From JAJDFU01 sp964641965 (GTDB lineage Bacteria > Bacteroidota > Bacteroidia > Chitinophagales > Saprospiraceae): a stretch of 13,270 nucleotides of DNA. The notes beneath the pieces were generated by a model. That model was given only the letters and a program-made list of their open reading frames with translations. It did not search any database and was not told where the DNA came from. This document shows, piece after piece, positions 1-6,723 of the stretch; within the stretch, counting starts at the first letter, position 1, and the number at the start of each line of letters is the position of its first letter. The translations under genes were made by a program, and so were the position numbers. Where the stretch lies: contig CAZXLD010000076.1 in NCBI GenBank assembly GCA_964641965.1, positions 1 through 13,270 of the forward strand. Reading direction: 5' to 3'.

Positions 1-255
1 AGGATTGGTTATATGGTGTGGTTCTTTTTAGAGGGAGTATTTGATTTTAAGTGGAAACCGTTCTTTGATGTTTGGTCTTTTGGCTCATTCCTTATTCCAC
101 TTGCGGTACTAGAGTTGTTTTTCCTTTCGAAAACCAAACCCCAGTTAAAGATGCCGCTGGCATGTATCATTTTATTTTTTACCCTTCTCATAGCCTTAGG
201 AGTGTTTTTAGCTACGAACGCCATGTGGCTACCACGTATTCAAAAAGTTTTATAA
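1..255 (+). CDS. small integral membrane protein, left end possibly cut by the window
   Basis: The frame is open from base 1; the first ATG is at 13, which would give an 80-residue protein, but the true start may lie outside the window. From the ATG, two clear hydrophobic segments are visible: about residues 22-39 (around WSFGSFLIPLAVLELFFL) and about 47-67 (rich in I, L, F). A short charged turn (SKTKPQLK) separates them, and the stop follows soon after the second. It is therefore either the C-terminal end of a larger membrane protein or a small two-helix one. No family is recognised. The next gene starts 23 bp downstream on the same strand, so the two could be cotranscribed. The longer frame reading through this gene from 72 is rejected because this frame has the better membrane-protein signature. 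Confidence 0.5.
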   Translation, partial: RIGYMVWFFLEGVFDFKWKPFFDVWSFGSFLIPLAVLELFFLSKTKPQLKMPLACIILFFTLLIALGVFLATNAMWLPRIQKVL

Positions 256-278
256 ATCGAGAAAACAAGAAATTGAAT

Positions 279-869
279 ATGACCCGTCAAATTGTTTTAA
301 TTGCTTCGATCTTTCCTGTTCTGCTTTGGGGTCAGGCTCCAGAACCCATCATCAAGGCACCCGAAACCTGGAATAGTGAGCTCATCAGTTTTCCATTAGG
401 GTTCGCTCCGGAGATACAACTCGAGGGGTTTGAAGACATTCGATTTGCCCCGGGATGGGCCGATAAGAACAGTGAACAATTCTGGACCTATCATTTTACA
501 TGGGTACTGGAAAAGCCGGTTGAACTGTATGAAGCCTATCTGGAAAGCACACTCACACTTTACTTCGATAGTCTGGCTAAAACCGTGGCTGCCAAAATGT
601 CTGATACTTCAGTAGCGGAAAAGCCTGCAAAACCCATCTGTCAATTTCAGGAAACAACTATAGGTTTTACGGGAGCAGCAAAGATTTTTGATGCATTCCA
701 TACCATGAATATGGTCACCCTGAACATTAAAGTGCGGGAAAGAAACTGTACTGCATCCGGGAAACAGTTGATCTCCTTCGAGCTTTCTCCTAAGCCATTC
801 GATCATCAGGTCTGGAATATCTTTAAAAACGTTCAGCTTATATGCGAAGATGAGTCTAATAAATATTAA
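279..869 (+). CDS. exported protein of unknown function
   Basis: This is a 196-residue protein starting at the ATG at 279. That start places an ideal signal peptide at the N-terminus (MTRQ followed by a hydrophobic IVLIASIFPVLLW core and a G-Q-A cleavage region). The frame is open further upstream, but that part overlaps the membrane protein gene and does not look like protein. The mature part is soluble, mixed alpha/beta in character and rich in aromatic residues (GFEDIRFAPGW, EQFWTYHFTWVLE). It has two cysteines in the second half (CQFQE and NCTASG) that could form a disulfide, plus one near the C-terminus. No domain family is recognised. It lies 18 bp upstream of a secreted alpha/beta hydrolase gene on the same strand, so a shared transcript and an envelope role are reasonable inferences. 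Confidence 0.7.
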   Translation: MTRQIVLIASIFPVLLWGQAPEPIIKAPETWNSELISFPLGFAPEIQLEGFEDIRFAPGWADKNSEQFWTYHFTWVLEKPVELYEAYLESTLTLYFDSLAKTVAAKMSDTSVAEKPAKPICQFQETTIGFTGAAKIFDAFHTMNMVTLNIKVRERNCTASGKQLISFELSPKPFDHQVWNIFKNVQLICEDESNKY

Positions 870-887
870 ATCATAAAAAAAGTCAAA

Positions 888-1772
888 ATGAAAAATGTCT
901 TTCTCTTACTAACCATATCAATTGCAGTATTAGCAAATGAATCAGCAGCACAAACTGCAAAGCTCAAGAAAGTGGGTACAAGAGGCTGGTACACCACGGT
1001 TGAACCCTTTGCTCAATTCGATCCCAATCATGAATCGGTGGAGATTTGGAGTCCTGAAGAAACGAATAACGTACCCCTGGTCATCTACGCACACGGAGGG
1101 GCAGGCTACCGAGAAGACGACCGTGCAAGGGTCGAAATGTTAAGGCGAAATGGATATGCAACCCTATCATTCGATTCATATGAGATGAACGAGCTGGATT
1201 GGAATTTTGTCACAAGACGGGTTTCCAACAACGGCAAGCAAAATTTGATTTGGGAAGTATTTAAGGGGGCGGTGGAGTATGCTTCAACAATGGATAATTG
1301 GGATGGACGAAATCTGTTTTATTACGGAGCCTCCAATGGCGGCCGCACCGTTTTATTTGCCGGAAGTGAGAAAGTAACCAATAACCTGAGAGGGATAATT
1401 TCTGAAGCGCCTGCTGCCACGGGATATGCACTCGGTGATTGTACTATTCCGACCATTGTCCTCTTCGGAAAAATGGACACCTGGGCTGGCAAGTCGGATA
1501 CCGATTATGTCTGGACAAGAACCTACCCAAATTCTCCAATATCCATAGAAAATTGGGTTGATGCTCAGCAGGAAAAAGGTAATCCTGTAAAATTTATTTT
1601 TTATAAAAATGCAGGCCACTTAATGTTTGAAGGCCCTCTTGAACAAGTAACCGTAAAAAGGGGAGATAAAATAGCATTTATAGCATACCAGGGAGCAGAT
1701 GAGAAAGCTCTGCTCCAATATGAAAAAGATCTCCTTGCTTTTATCGAAAGCCATAGTGAAGCAAAAGAGTGA
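888..1772 (+). CDS. secreted alpha/beta hydrolase (dienelactone hydrolase-like)
   Basis: The protein has 294 residues. Residues 1-22 form a signal peptide ending in ESAAQ. The remainder has the alpha/beta hydrolase layout. An oxyanion-hole HGG motif lies at 69-71 (YAHGGAGY), the nucleophile elbow is G-A-S-N-G-G with Ser149, the acid is probably Asp197 (FGKMDTW) and the catalytic His is His244 (NAGHLMF). All three triad positions are present and correctly ordered, so the enzyme is probably active on an ester or similar bond in the periplasm; the substrate cannot be inferred. Length and motif spacing fit dienelactone hydrolase-type or acetyl-xylan-esterase-type enzymes. The start at 888 follows an A-rich leader typical of Bacteroidota and sits 18 bp after the preceding gene. 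Confidence 0.85.
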   Translation: MKNVFLLLTISIAVLANESAAQTAKLKKVGTRGWYTTVEPFAQFDPNHESVEIWSPEETNNVPLVIYAHGGAGYREDDRARVEMLRRNGYATLSFDSYEMNELDWNFVTRRVSNNGKQNLIWEVFKGAVEYASTMDNWDGRNLFYYGASNGGRTVLFAGSEKVTNNLRGIISEAPAATGYALGDCTIPTIVLFGKMDTWAGKSDTDYVWTRTYPNSPISIENWVDAQQEKGNPVKFIFYKNAGHLMFEGPLEQVTVKRGDKIAFIAYQGADEKALLQYEKDLLAFIESHSEAKE

Positions 1773-1865
1773 AATCTCAAAAAGCCCGGATATGATGACG
1801 ATCCGTTTTAGAATATTTTCAAGAACACAGGGATTATTGAAGTATGCAATTAAGCCGCAACTGTC

Positions 1866-2816
1866 ATGAGAAATCGCATACTGCTGTTAATAATCATATT
1901 TTCAATTATAGGGTGTTCTCAACCTGAAGAGGGAGAATTGATCTTTATCCAGCCAAAACCCGAAGATCCTTTCAACTATCCCTATTTTTTGTTCATTCCT
2001 GAAGGAGTTCCAACAAACGACTCTACTTATTTGATCATTGAACCCAACAACTCAGGCATAATACATGACAGCCTGCAAAAGCACATTGACTTGGCTCGCT
2101 CTACCGCCAGCAAAGATTTCTACCTTGGAAATTATATTTCCCGGAAACTGCATGTTCCGCTATTTGTGCCCGTATTTCCAAGACCTGAGACTGATTGGCA
2201 TATCTACACCCATGATCTGGATCGGGATGTAATGCTGCAGAAAGGTAATGATCTCGAAAAAATCGACCTTCAACTGATTGAAATGTTTGAAGATGCCAAG
2301 AAGCGTCTTAGCAAAGAAGGAATAAACATTTACCCACAATTCTTTTTGACGGGTTTCTCTGCCTCTGGTTCTTTCACCAATAGATTCACGGCCATCCATC
2401 CGGATAGGGTAGCTGCCTCAGCAGCTGGGGGTACAGGCGGATTACTGATCTTACCCGTGGATAGCCTACAGAATGAGCTTCTGATATTTCCTAACGGAGC
2501 AGGTGATATGGATTTCATAAAAGGAGAATCCTTTAATAAGGATGAATTCGTAAGTACCCCTCAATTCTATTTTTTAGGCGAGCTGGATACGAATGACGCA
2601 GTACCGTATGATGATGCTTATGGGGACAAAGAGAGGGAACAGATTTACAGGCTATTCGGTAAATCATCCATTCTTAAGCGATGGGCAAAAAGTCAGAAAA
2701 TATATTATTCACAAGGTGTAGAGGCAACCTTTATAACCTACCCCAATGTAGGCCATGAGCATCCGGAAGAGGTTAAAAATGATATCCTTGACTTCTTTAA
2801 AAAATTTACTGATTAA
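1866..2816 (+). CDS. alpha/beta hydrolase lipoprotein
   Basis: The protein has 316 residues and an N-terminal lipoprotein signal peptide: a hydrophobic ILLLIIIFSIIG core followed by Cys17 in an IIGC lipobox, so it is expected to be lipidated in the envelope. The hydrolase fold is supported by a nucleophile elbow GFSASG with Ser165. The usual second glycine of G-x-S-x-G is Ser167 here. An acidic loop GELDTND gives Asp241 as the likely acid, and NVGHEHPEE near the C-terminus gives His297. The motif order matches poly(3-hydroxybutyrate) depolymerase-like or feruloyl-esterase-like hydrolases, but the substrate is unknown. It shares no obvious identity with the preceding hydrolase beyond the fold. 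A 93-bp gap precedes it; the next gene follows after 10 bp, which suggests cotranscription with the T9SS protein. Confidence 0.8.
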   Translation: MRNRILLLIIIFSIIGCSQPEEGELIFIQPKPEDPFNYPYFLFIPEGVPTNDSTYLIIEPNNSGIIHDSLQKHIDLARSTASKDFYLGNYISRKLHVPLFVPVFPRPETDWHIYTHDLDRDVMLQKGNDLEKIDLQLIEMFEDAKKRLSKEGINIYPQFFLTGFSASGSFTNRFTAIHPDRVAASAAGGTGGLLILPVDSLQNELLIFPNGAGDMDFIKGESFNKDEFVSTPQFYFLGELDTNDAVPYDDAYGDKEREQIYRLFGKSSILKRWAKSQKIYYSQGVEATFITYPNVGHEHPEEVKNDILDFFKKFTD

Positions 2817-2826
2817 ACCGAACGTC

Positions 2827-4365
2827 ATGGTTCTTGTCAATCAAGATAACATCAATAAATCGCTTATCTTGAAACACATATTATTACTTATACTCGTTCT
2901 GATTTTGACCCGCACAATCACATCAGCTCAAGACTTCACAATATCAGATCAACGATTGGGCGACCCTACCATTAATTATGTCAATCCAGAAATTTCACCT
3001 GTAGGTAATTATATGGTTTGGATTGAGATCGATACAAATACTGGCTTTTCAGGTAAGGTTTGGCATTGTGGTCTTGATCCAGACACGGGAGACTTGATCC
3101 CGGAAAATGGCAAAGGTTATACTCCTTTTGAGTCTAATGTTTATGGTCGTCCTGCCGATTGGGGGGTTGATAATGAAGGGCCTTACTATGTGGGGTTGAA
3201 TTCCACAGGGCAATTCGTTTTTGTACGACCTACCAGTGCCACATCCGCTGACGTAGAAGTACTGCCCTTAGCTCCAGACCTTAAAAGGCGTGTGATATAC
3301 CCTTCTCAGTTGCCCGATTCAGATAAAAGGTTTATCACCTATATCCTCAATGAGAATCAGCCTGGAGGTGCCAATAATTCTGCTAATAGCACATTCGAAT
3401 TGCGATTTTTAGATTTGGATGATCCTGCCAACGAGAAAACCATCGAAACACAGACCCGGACATTCCCGGCTGCAGTAGGCATGGATGTATTGGTGCCTCG
3501 CTGGATCAAAGGAACACCTTATTTAACATATGGATATTATGATAGTGAGAACTTCGTTCAAGTAAAGGAATTTGATGCCTTTAACCCTGATAAACCTCCT
3601 GTCCCGGTCACCAATGATCAAAACATCAAGGCTGATGGATATCCGGTTGACAATCCTTTCAACGACAAACAATACCTGGTTTCCGGGCTCAATGGCACTG
3701 ACACGGCCATTGTATACAGAAGAAACAGCCCGGGCGAAATATTCACCAGCATAGAAACTATTATTCCAGCTGCGCCAAATTTATTAAACCCGGCCTTGAA
3801 TCAATCCCATGAGCCTTTTTTTTATGATGGGCAATTGTATACCACTTTTCAGGTTAACGAAGATGGAGGCTCCTTTGTGAATACAACACTTAATGAACCC
3901 GGTGAAATATGGATTACCACCATAGGTAGTATGCAGCAAACCATGTGGTTGATCAGTGATTTTAATCCTGAGCTCAATATCTCTGAACCCGAACCATTTT
4001 CCGGAAACGATAAGATTTTTGTCTATTACTCAGCTAACCTCATTGATTCAAATAACTCCCCGTTGAATAGAATATTTCAATTGAGAAGATGCGAAACTCC
4101 TATGAATGGCATGGTGACTGCAATAGAGGATTTTCCCAATATAAAGGTTAAATTATACCCCAATCCAACAGCTAATCATTTAAATATTGAATTACCATCG
4201 GGTTCTTATAAGTTATCTATTTATAGCGTGGATGGTGGGATCTGGAAAAATATTCAGGACACAGATAGCATAGACTTAAGTACCTATCCTGACGGAATAT
4301 ATTTTATTCGTGTAGCCGGAACTTCTTTTGATATTGTAAGGAAAGTGATGAAGTACAGCAGGTAG
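2827..4365 (+). CDS. T9SS-sorted secreted protein, beta-propeller-like
   Basis: The protein has 512 residues from the ATG at 2827. This start is preferred over an in-frame ATG at 2755 because the latter overlaps the preceding gene by more than 60 bp and pushes the signal peptide inward. A hydrophobic stretch at about residues 13-33 (ILLLILVLILT) ending in TSAQD is the export signal. The middle contains repeated short motifs of TolB or beta-propeller style (NPEISPVGNYMVWIEID; YPSQLPDSDKRFITYIL). The last 75 or so residues form a type A T9SS C-terminal sorting domain: KLYPNPTANHLNIEL, then YKLSIYSVDG, then LSTYPDGIYFIRV. The protein should cross the outer membrane by type IX secretion and be released or anchored at the surface. 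Its position directly after two hydrolase genes suggests a joint role in using an external substrate, which is inference. Confidence 0.85.
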   Translation: MVLVNQDNINKSLILKHILLLILVLILTRTITSAQDFTISDQRLGDPTINYVNPEISPVGNYMVWIEIDTNTGFSGKVWHCGLDPDTGDLIPENGKGYTPFESNVYGRPADWGVDNEGPYYVGLNSTGQFVFVRPTSATSADVEVLPLAPDLKRRVIYPSQLPDSDKRFITYILNENQPGGANNSANSTFELRFLDLDDPANEKTIETQTRTFPAAVGMDVLVPRWIKGTPYLTYGYYDSENFVQVKEFDAFNPDKPPVPVTNDQNIKADGYPVDNPFNDKQYLVSGLNGTDTAIVYRRNSPGEIFTSIETIIPAAPNLLNPALNQSHEPFFYDGQLYTTFQVNEDGGSFVNTTLNEPGEIWITTIGSMQQTMWLISDFNPELNISEPEPFSGNDKIFVYYSANLIDSNNSPLNRIFQLRRCETPMNGMVTAIEDFPNIKVKLYPNPTANHLNIELPSGSYKLSIYSVDGGIWKNIQDTDSIDLSTYPDGIYFIRVAGTSFDIVRKVMKYSR

Positions 4366-4476
4366 CAAATGCTAAGCTCCATAAGCTGGCTAAGCTGTTC
4401 GCAAAAGGCTGTGCAAAAAGATAATTTTATTTATATTAGAAACCTCGAGCCTACGGAGCTTAGCTGCTCGTTATGC
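4366..4476 (+). other. attC-like palindrome, degenerate left end
   Basis: A perfect 10-bp inverted repeat is formed by GCTAAGCTCC (4371-4380) and GGAGCTTAGC (4455-4464). The right arm continues to an R''-type box GTTATGC at 4470-4476, the same heptamer that ends the complete attC at 6018-6024. At the left end, where R' (ending in AAC) is expected, only a weak match is present just after the stop of the T9SS gene. The loop is about 74 nt and contains TAAGCT three times (4373, 4383, 4391). The overall length of about 110 bp is within the known attC range. It marks the left boundary of the cassette array. Confidence 0.5.
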
Positions 4477-4536
4477 CGCATTTGAGAGTCACGAACCAAT
4501 TGCTTATTTTTCACGTTACTATCAAGTAGCGTTAGT

Positions 4537-4818
4537 ATGATCAAGAGTTTTGGCGACAAGGAAACCGAGAAAATCTGGAATGGACATTTCTCAAAGAAGC
4601 TTTCAACCGATATTCAACCCAAAGGGCGTCGAAAACTCAGGATTATCAATAACGCACAGGACTTGGAAGACCTGAGGATCCCTCCTGGTAATCGCCTTGA
4701 AAAGTTGAAGGGGGATTTAGGAGCGTTTTACAGTATTAGAATCAATGACCAGTGGAGAATAATCTTCACCTGGGAAGGAAGCGATGCTTTTCGGGTCCAA
4801 ATCATGGATTATCATTAA
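4537..4818 (+). CDS. higB: HigB-type toxin (RelE/ParE superfamily)
   Basis: The protein has 93 residues and matches the HigB/killer family along its whole length. It begins with MIKSFGDKETEKIWNG, has the central RRKLRIINNAQDLEDLRIPPGNRLEKLKG block, and ends with the family signature RINDQWRIIFTWE...VQIMDYH. HigB toxins are ribosome-dependent mRNA endonucleases. The basic residues KGRRKLR and the C-terminal RINDQWR segment expected for catalysis are intact. Toxin-before-antitoxin order is normal for higBA. The gene starts about 60 bp after the attC-like boundary at 4476, and its stop is 16 bp before higA, so the pair forms a single-cassette module. No strong promoter match was found in the 60-bp leader. 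Confidence 0.92.
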   Translation: MIKSFGDKETEKIWNGHFSKKLSTDIQPKGRRKLRIINNAQDLEDLRIPPGNRLEKLKGDLGAFYSIRINDQWRIIFTWEGSDAFRVQIMDYH

Positions 4819-4834
4819 ACCAAGAGAAGAAATT

Positions 4835-5131
4835 ATGGACCGTTTGCCAAATATTCATCCTGGAGAAATCTTGTTGGAAGAGTTTCTGCTACCTATGAAG
4901 ATCAGTCAGTATCGGTTAGCCAAGGACTTGAATATTCCTCAAACCAGGGTTAGTGAGATCGTCAAAGGTAGGCGACGGGTAACTTCAGATACTGCCCTTC
5001 GTTTGAGTAAGTATTTTGGAACATCGGCCAAGTTTTGGTTGGGTCTTCAAGACGATTACGACCTGGAAGAATCGATGTCGAAATTGGAAGAGGAACTTCA
5101 AGGCATTAAGGAAGCAGGTAATACCATTTAA
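4835..5131 (+). CDS. higA: HigA-type antitoxin, XRE-family HTH
   Basis: The protein has 98 residues from the ATG at 4835. An upstream in-frame ATG at 4784 lies inside higB and would add 17 residues foreign to the family. The HigA layout is clear: IHPGEILLEEFLLPMKISQYRLAKDLNIPQTRVSEIVKGRRRVTSDTALRLSKYFGTSAKFWLGLQ, that is, a helix-turn-helix at about residues 23-45 followed by the conserved FGTSAKFWLGLQ segment. It neutralises HigB and normally represses its own operon by binding the higBA promoter. The C-terminal tail is acidic (DDYDLEESMSKLEEELQ). The stop TAA at 5129-5131 immediately abuts a 123-bp element with terminal inverted repeats. Confidence 0.92.
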   Translation: MDRLPNIHPGEILLEEFLLPMKISQYRLAKDLNIPQTRVSEIVKGRRRVTSDTALRLSKYFGTSAKFWLGLQDDYDLEESMSKLEEELQGIKEAGNTI

Positions 5132-5254
5132 AGGATAAAATGACCTTTTTTGGGTAGCATTTTATCCTTGAAATCCTGGTAAATATGCTGACGCCCACTC
5201 GTGGGGTCAGCACAGGCTTGGTCTGAGGATAAGTATATTAGGTCACTTTATCCT
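5132..5254. repeat. MITE-like element with 15-bp terminal inverted repeats
   Basis: The left terminus AGGATAAAATGACCT (5132-5146) and the right terminus AGGTCACTTTATCCT (5240-5254) are inverted copies matching at 14 of 15 positions. The 123 bp between and including them encode nothing convincing. The left terminus can also pair locally: 5131-5142 and 5158-5169 form a perfect 12-bp stem with a 15-nt loop. A third hairpin lies inside at 5187-5211. No clear target-site duplication is seen, so mobility is an inference. It separates the higA stop from the half attC. Confidence 0.4.
5187..5211. other. strong 10-bp hairpin inside the MITE-like element
   Basis: GCTGAC (5187-5192) pairs with GTCAGC (5206-5211), and CCCA (5194-5197) pairs with TGGG (5202-5205). 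There is one bulged G at 5193 and a four-base loop CTCG. No T-run follows on either strand, so it is not a canonical intrinsic terminator; it may be part of a folded transcript or of the mobile element. Confidence 0.5.
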
Positions 5255-5274
5255 AAAACCGGTATAAAAACCCG

Positions 5275-5311
5275 GCATAACGTCGTGTAGCTGTCCATCG
5301 GCTAGACGCTC
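5275..5311 (+). other. truncated attC, left half only
   Basis: GCATAAC (5275-5281) is an R' box, followed by the 13-mer TGTAGCTGTCCAT (5286-5298) that is identical in the three complete attC sites, and then CGGCTAGACGCTC. Where the right arm (CAGCTACACCTACGTTA in two of the others) should follow, the sequence changes to unrelated AT-rich DNA. The higBA cassette has therefore lost its recombination end and is now physically fused to the next module. Confidence 0.75.
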
Positions 5312-5361
5312 AATAACAATTTTACCCAAATTGTAGGTCATGATTGTAACCCAAACAAAGG

Positions 5362-5664
5362 ATGCCGAAACTCTATGAATACCTTGGAATTATTTTATTC
5401 TTCTACTCCAATTAGCACGAACCCGTACATGTTCACGCCCGGAAAGGAGAGTTTGAAACCAAAGCGGAGATTATTATCGTTGATGGAAAAACCGACCACA
5501 TTGCATTCGATACAGTAAAAGGAAGAAAACCTTTACGGACCAAGGATTTGAATAATCTGAAGGTGTTTCTGGAGCATTTTGCGAACGAGATCGTTCAAAA
5601 ATGGGTTGATTATTTTGTTTACAACAAAGACATTGAATTCAAGCGTATTAGCAAGAAACTTTGA
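5362..5664 (+). pseudogene. DUF4160 protein, interrupted by a TAG at codon 18
   Basis: The frame starting at ATG 5362 reads MPKLYEYLGIILFFYSN, meets TAG at 5413-5415, and then continues without interruption as HEPVHVHARKGEFETKAEI to TGA at 5662-5664 (100 codons in total). The family signature around the stop is normally S-x-[ED]-H-x-P-x-H-[FV]-H, so the TAG replaces an acidic codon such as GAG by a single-base change. No usable start codon was found soon after the stop, so the protein is probably lost unless the stop is read through. The DUF2442 partner starts 3 bp after the final stop and is intact. DUF4160/DUF2442 pairs are widespread small modules of suspected toxin-antitoxin type, with biochemical function not established here. 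Confidence 0.8.
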
Positions 5665-5667
5665 TCC

Positions 5668-5979
5668 ATGCGGTTTGTAGAAAAATTTAATGAGCATCCG
5701 GGGCAGTCAGTCATAGCCATTGTAGAAGCCAACTACATTGGGGACTTTGCTATTCGGTTAACCTTTAACGATGGCCACCAAAAGCTAGTGGATTTCAAAC
5801 CGTTCCTGGAACAGGCTAAGCACCCTTCCATAAAGAAATATTTAGATGAACCCCTTTTCAAGTCTTTCCAAATCGTTGAGGGCAATCTAAATTGGAATGA
5901 TTTTGACCTATGCACTTCGATAGCAGACTTGTATACAAATTCAATTTTGAAAGAAGAAACGACCTCCAACACCCTGTAG
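5668..5979 (+). CDS. DUF2442 domain protein, partner of the broken DUF4160 gene
   Basis: The protein has 103 residues. The DUF2442 pattern is clear: a beta strand pair VEANYIGDFAIRLTFNDGHQKLVDFKPFL, then the central DEPLFKSFQIVEGNLNWNDFDLCTSIADLY, ending in a charged tail. The W-x-(D/N)-x-x-(D/L)-(L/C) segment NWNDFDLC is the usual C-terminal signature of the family. The start at 5668 lies 3 bp after the DUF4160 pseudogene stop, so translation was probably coupled. The last codons and the TAG stop (5977-5979) lie within the attC site at 5964-6024, so the C-terminal residues are encoded by recombination-site DNA. The frame is intact although its partner is broken. Confidence 0.85.
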   Translation: MRFVEKFNEHPGQSVIAIVEANYIGDFAIRLTFNDGHQKLVDFKPFLEQAKHPSIKKYLDEPLFKSFQIVEGNLNWNDFDLCTSIADLYTNSILKEETTSNTL

Positions 5980-6024
5980 CTGTCCATGAGCTAACGCATC
6001 GCACCAGCTACACCTACGTTATGC
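5964..6024 (+). other. attC recombination site
   Basis: This 61-bp site runs from an R'-like box CTCCAAC (5964-5970) to R'' GTTATGC (6018-6024). The inner arms TGTAGCTG (5975-5982) and CAGCTACA (6005-6012) pair perfectly. The conserved 13-mer TGTAGCTGTCCAT is at 5975-5987 and the right arm CAGCTACACCTACGTTA at 6005-6021. The predicted crossover is between G6018 and T6019. Orientation matches the other sites. Confidence 0.85.
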
Positions 6025-6053
6025 CGCATGTATGATAACTAAACCCTTTTCCC

Positions 6054-6317
6054 ATGCCAGAGCTTTCCAGATTTTACGGGATTATCATCTACATGTTTGC
6101 CAAGGACCATAATCCACCTCACTTCCATGCTAAATATGGTGAGTTCATGGCCTTGATCGAAATCAAGACCGGGGAGCTCCTAGCTGGAGGGCTCCCAAGG
6201 CGGGCTTTGCGTTTAGTCCAGGATTGGGCGGAACTTCACAGATCAGAATTGTTGTTAAATTGGGAAAAAGGACAATCAGATAGCCCTGAATTTGCAAAGA
6301 TTGAGCCATTAAAGTAA
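6054..6317 (+). CDS. DUF4160 domain protein
   Basis: The protein has 87 residues with the complete family signature: MPELSRFYGIIIYMFAKDHNPPHFHAKYGEFMALIEI, that is, a short strand, the D-H-N-P-P-H-F-H motif at about residues 18-25, and the YGE turn. A helical second half follows (PRRALRLVQDWAELHRSELLLNWEKG). The histidine cluster suggests metal binding or catalysis, which is an inference. It is the intact paralogue of the pseudogene at 5362-5664, although the two sequences are quite divergent, so they represent separate cassette acquisitions rather than a tandem duplication. The start lies 35 bp after the crossover point of the preceding attC, leaving little room for a private promoter, so expression may depend on read-through. 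The DUF2442 partner follows after 7 bp. Confidence 0.88.
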   Translation: MPELSRFYGIIIYMFAKDHNPPHFHAKYGEFMALIEIKTGELLAGGLPRRALRLVQDWAELHRSELLLNWEKGQSDSPEFAKIEPLK

Positions 6318-6324
6318 AAAGATC

Positions 6325-6603
6325 ATGATCCACCTGATAAAAGAGATCCTGGAAGTTAAGGCCTACAAGGTCACTGTTCGATTTAACACGGATGAGGTAA
6401 GGGTAATAGACTTGGAAGAAAAGCTGCAAGAATGGGGTAAAAGACCTGGCTCGAAGTTTTCTCAACTCCTGGACCCGGATTATTTTAACTCGGTTTACCT
6501 CGAGGAAGGAGCCGAAACGCTGGCATGGAATAATGGTATAGACTTGGATCCAGAGGTACTATACGAAATGAGCGTGGAGATTAATAAGGAACACGCGGCA
6601 TAA
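6325..6603 (+). CDS. DUF2442 domain protein
   Basis: The protein has 92 residues. Family features are the N-terminal strand pair EVKAYKVTVRFNTDEVRVIDLEEKL, the middle segment FSQLLDPDYFNSVYLEEGAETLAWNNGIDLDPEVLYEMS, and an acidic C-terminus. The signature W-x-N-G-I-D-L-(D/C)-P-E-x-L-Y is textbook for the family. It is partnered with the DUF4160 gene 7 bp upstream, and the order DUF4160 then DUF2442 is the same as in the preceding module. The stop TAA (6601-6603) lies inside the R' box of the next attC, so the gene ends exactly at the recombination site. The role as an antitoxin-like partner is inferred from the pairing only. Confidence 0.88.
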   Translation: MIHLIKEILEVKAYKVTVRFNTDEVRVIDLEEKLQEWGKRPGSKFSQLLDPDYFNSVYLEEGAETLAWNNGIDLDPEVLYEMSVEINKEHAA

Positions 6604-6658
6604 CACCGTGTAGCTGTCCATTGGCTAATCGCCCACAGCAGCTACACCTACGTTAGGC
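6598..6658 (+). other. attC recombination site
   Basis: The site is 61 bp, from R' GCATAAC (6598-6604) to R'' GTTAGGC (6652-6658), which fits the GTTRRRY consensus. The arms TGTAGCTG (6609-6616) and CAGCTACA (6639-6646) pair. The conserved 13-mer is at 6609-6621 and the right arm CAGCTACACCTACGTTA at 6639-6655, identical to that of the previous site. The cassette it closes, measured between crossover points, runs 6019-6652 (634 bp) and carries one DUF4160/DUF2442 pair. Confidence 0.88.
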
Positions 6659-6723
6659 ACCATTTCTGAGTTGGAATCTTTTCAAGAGTTTGGTAGTTTC
6701 ATCAGTGAGAGAATCTTACCATT

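Noticed and set aside
72..278. N-terminal extension of the 279-869 protein from ATG 72.
   Set aside because: It overlaps the membrane protein frame out of phase, and a proper signal peptide starts at 279.
4477..4536. attI site or cassette promoter before higB.
   Set aside because: No integrase gene is near and no TTG/TAnnTTTG pair with correct spacing was found in these 60 bp.
5131..5169. 12-bp hairpin after higA as an intrinsic terminator.
   Set aside because: The T-run is in the loop, not after the stem, and the left arm pairs equally well with 5240-5254 as a terminal inverted repeat.
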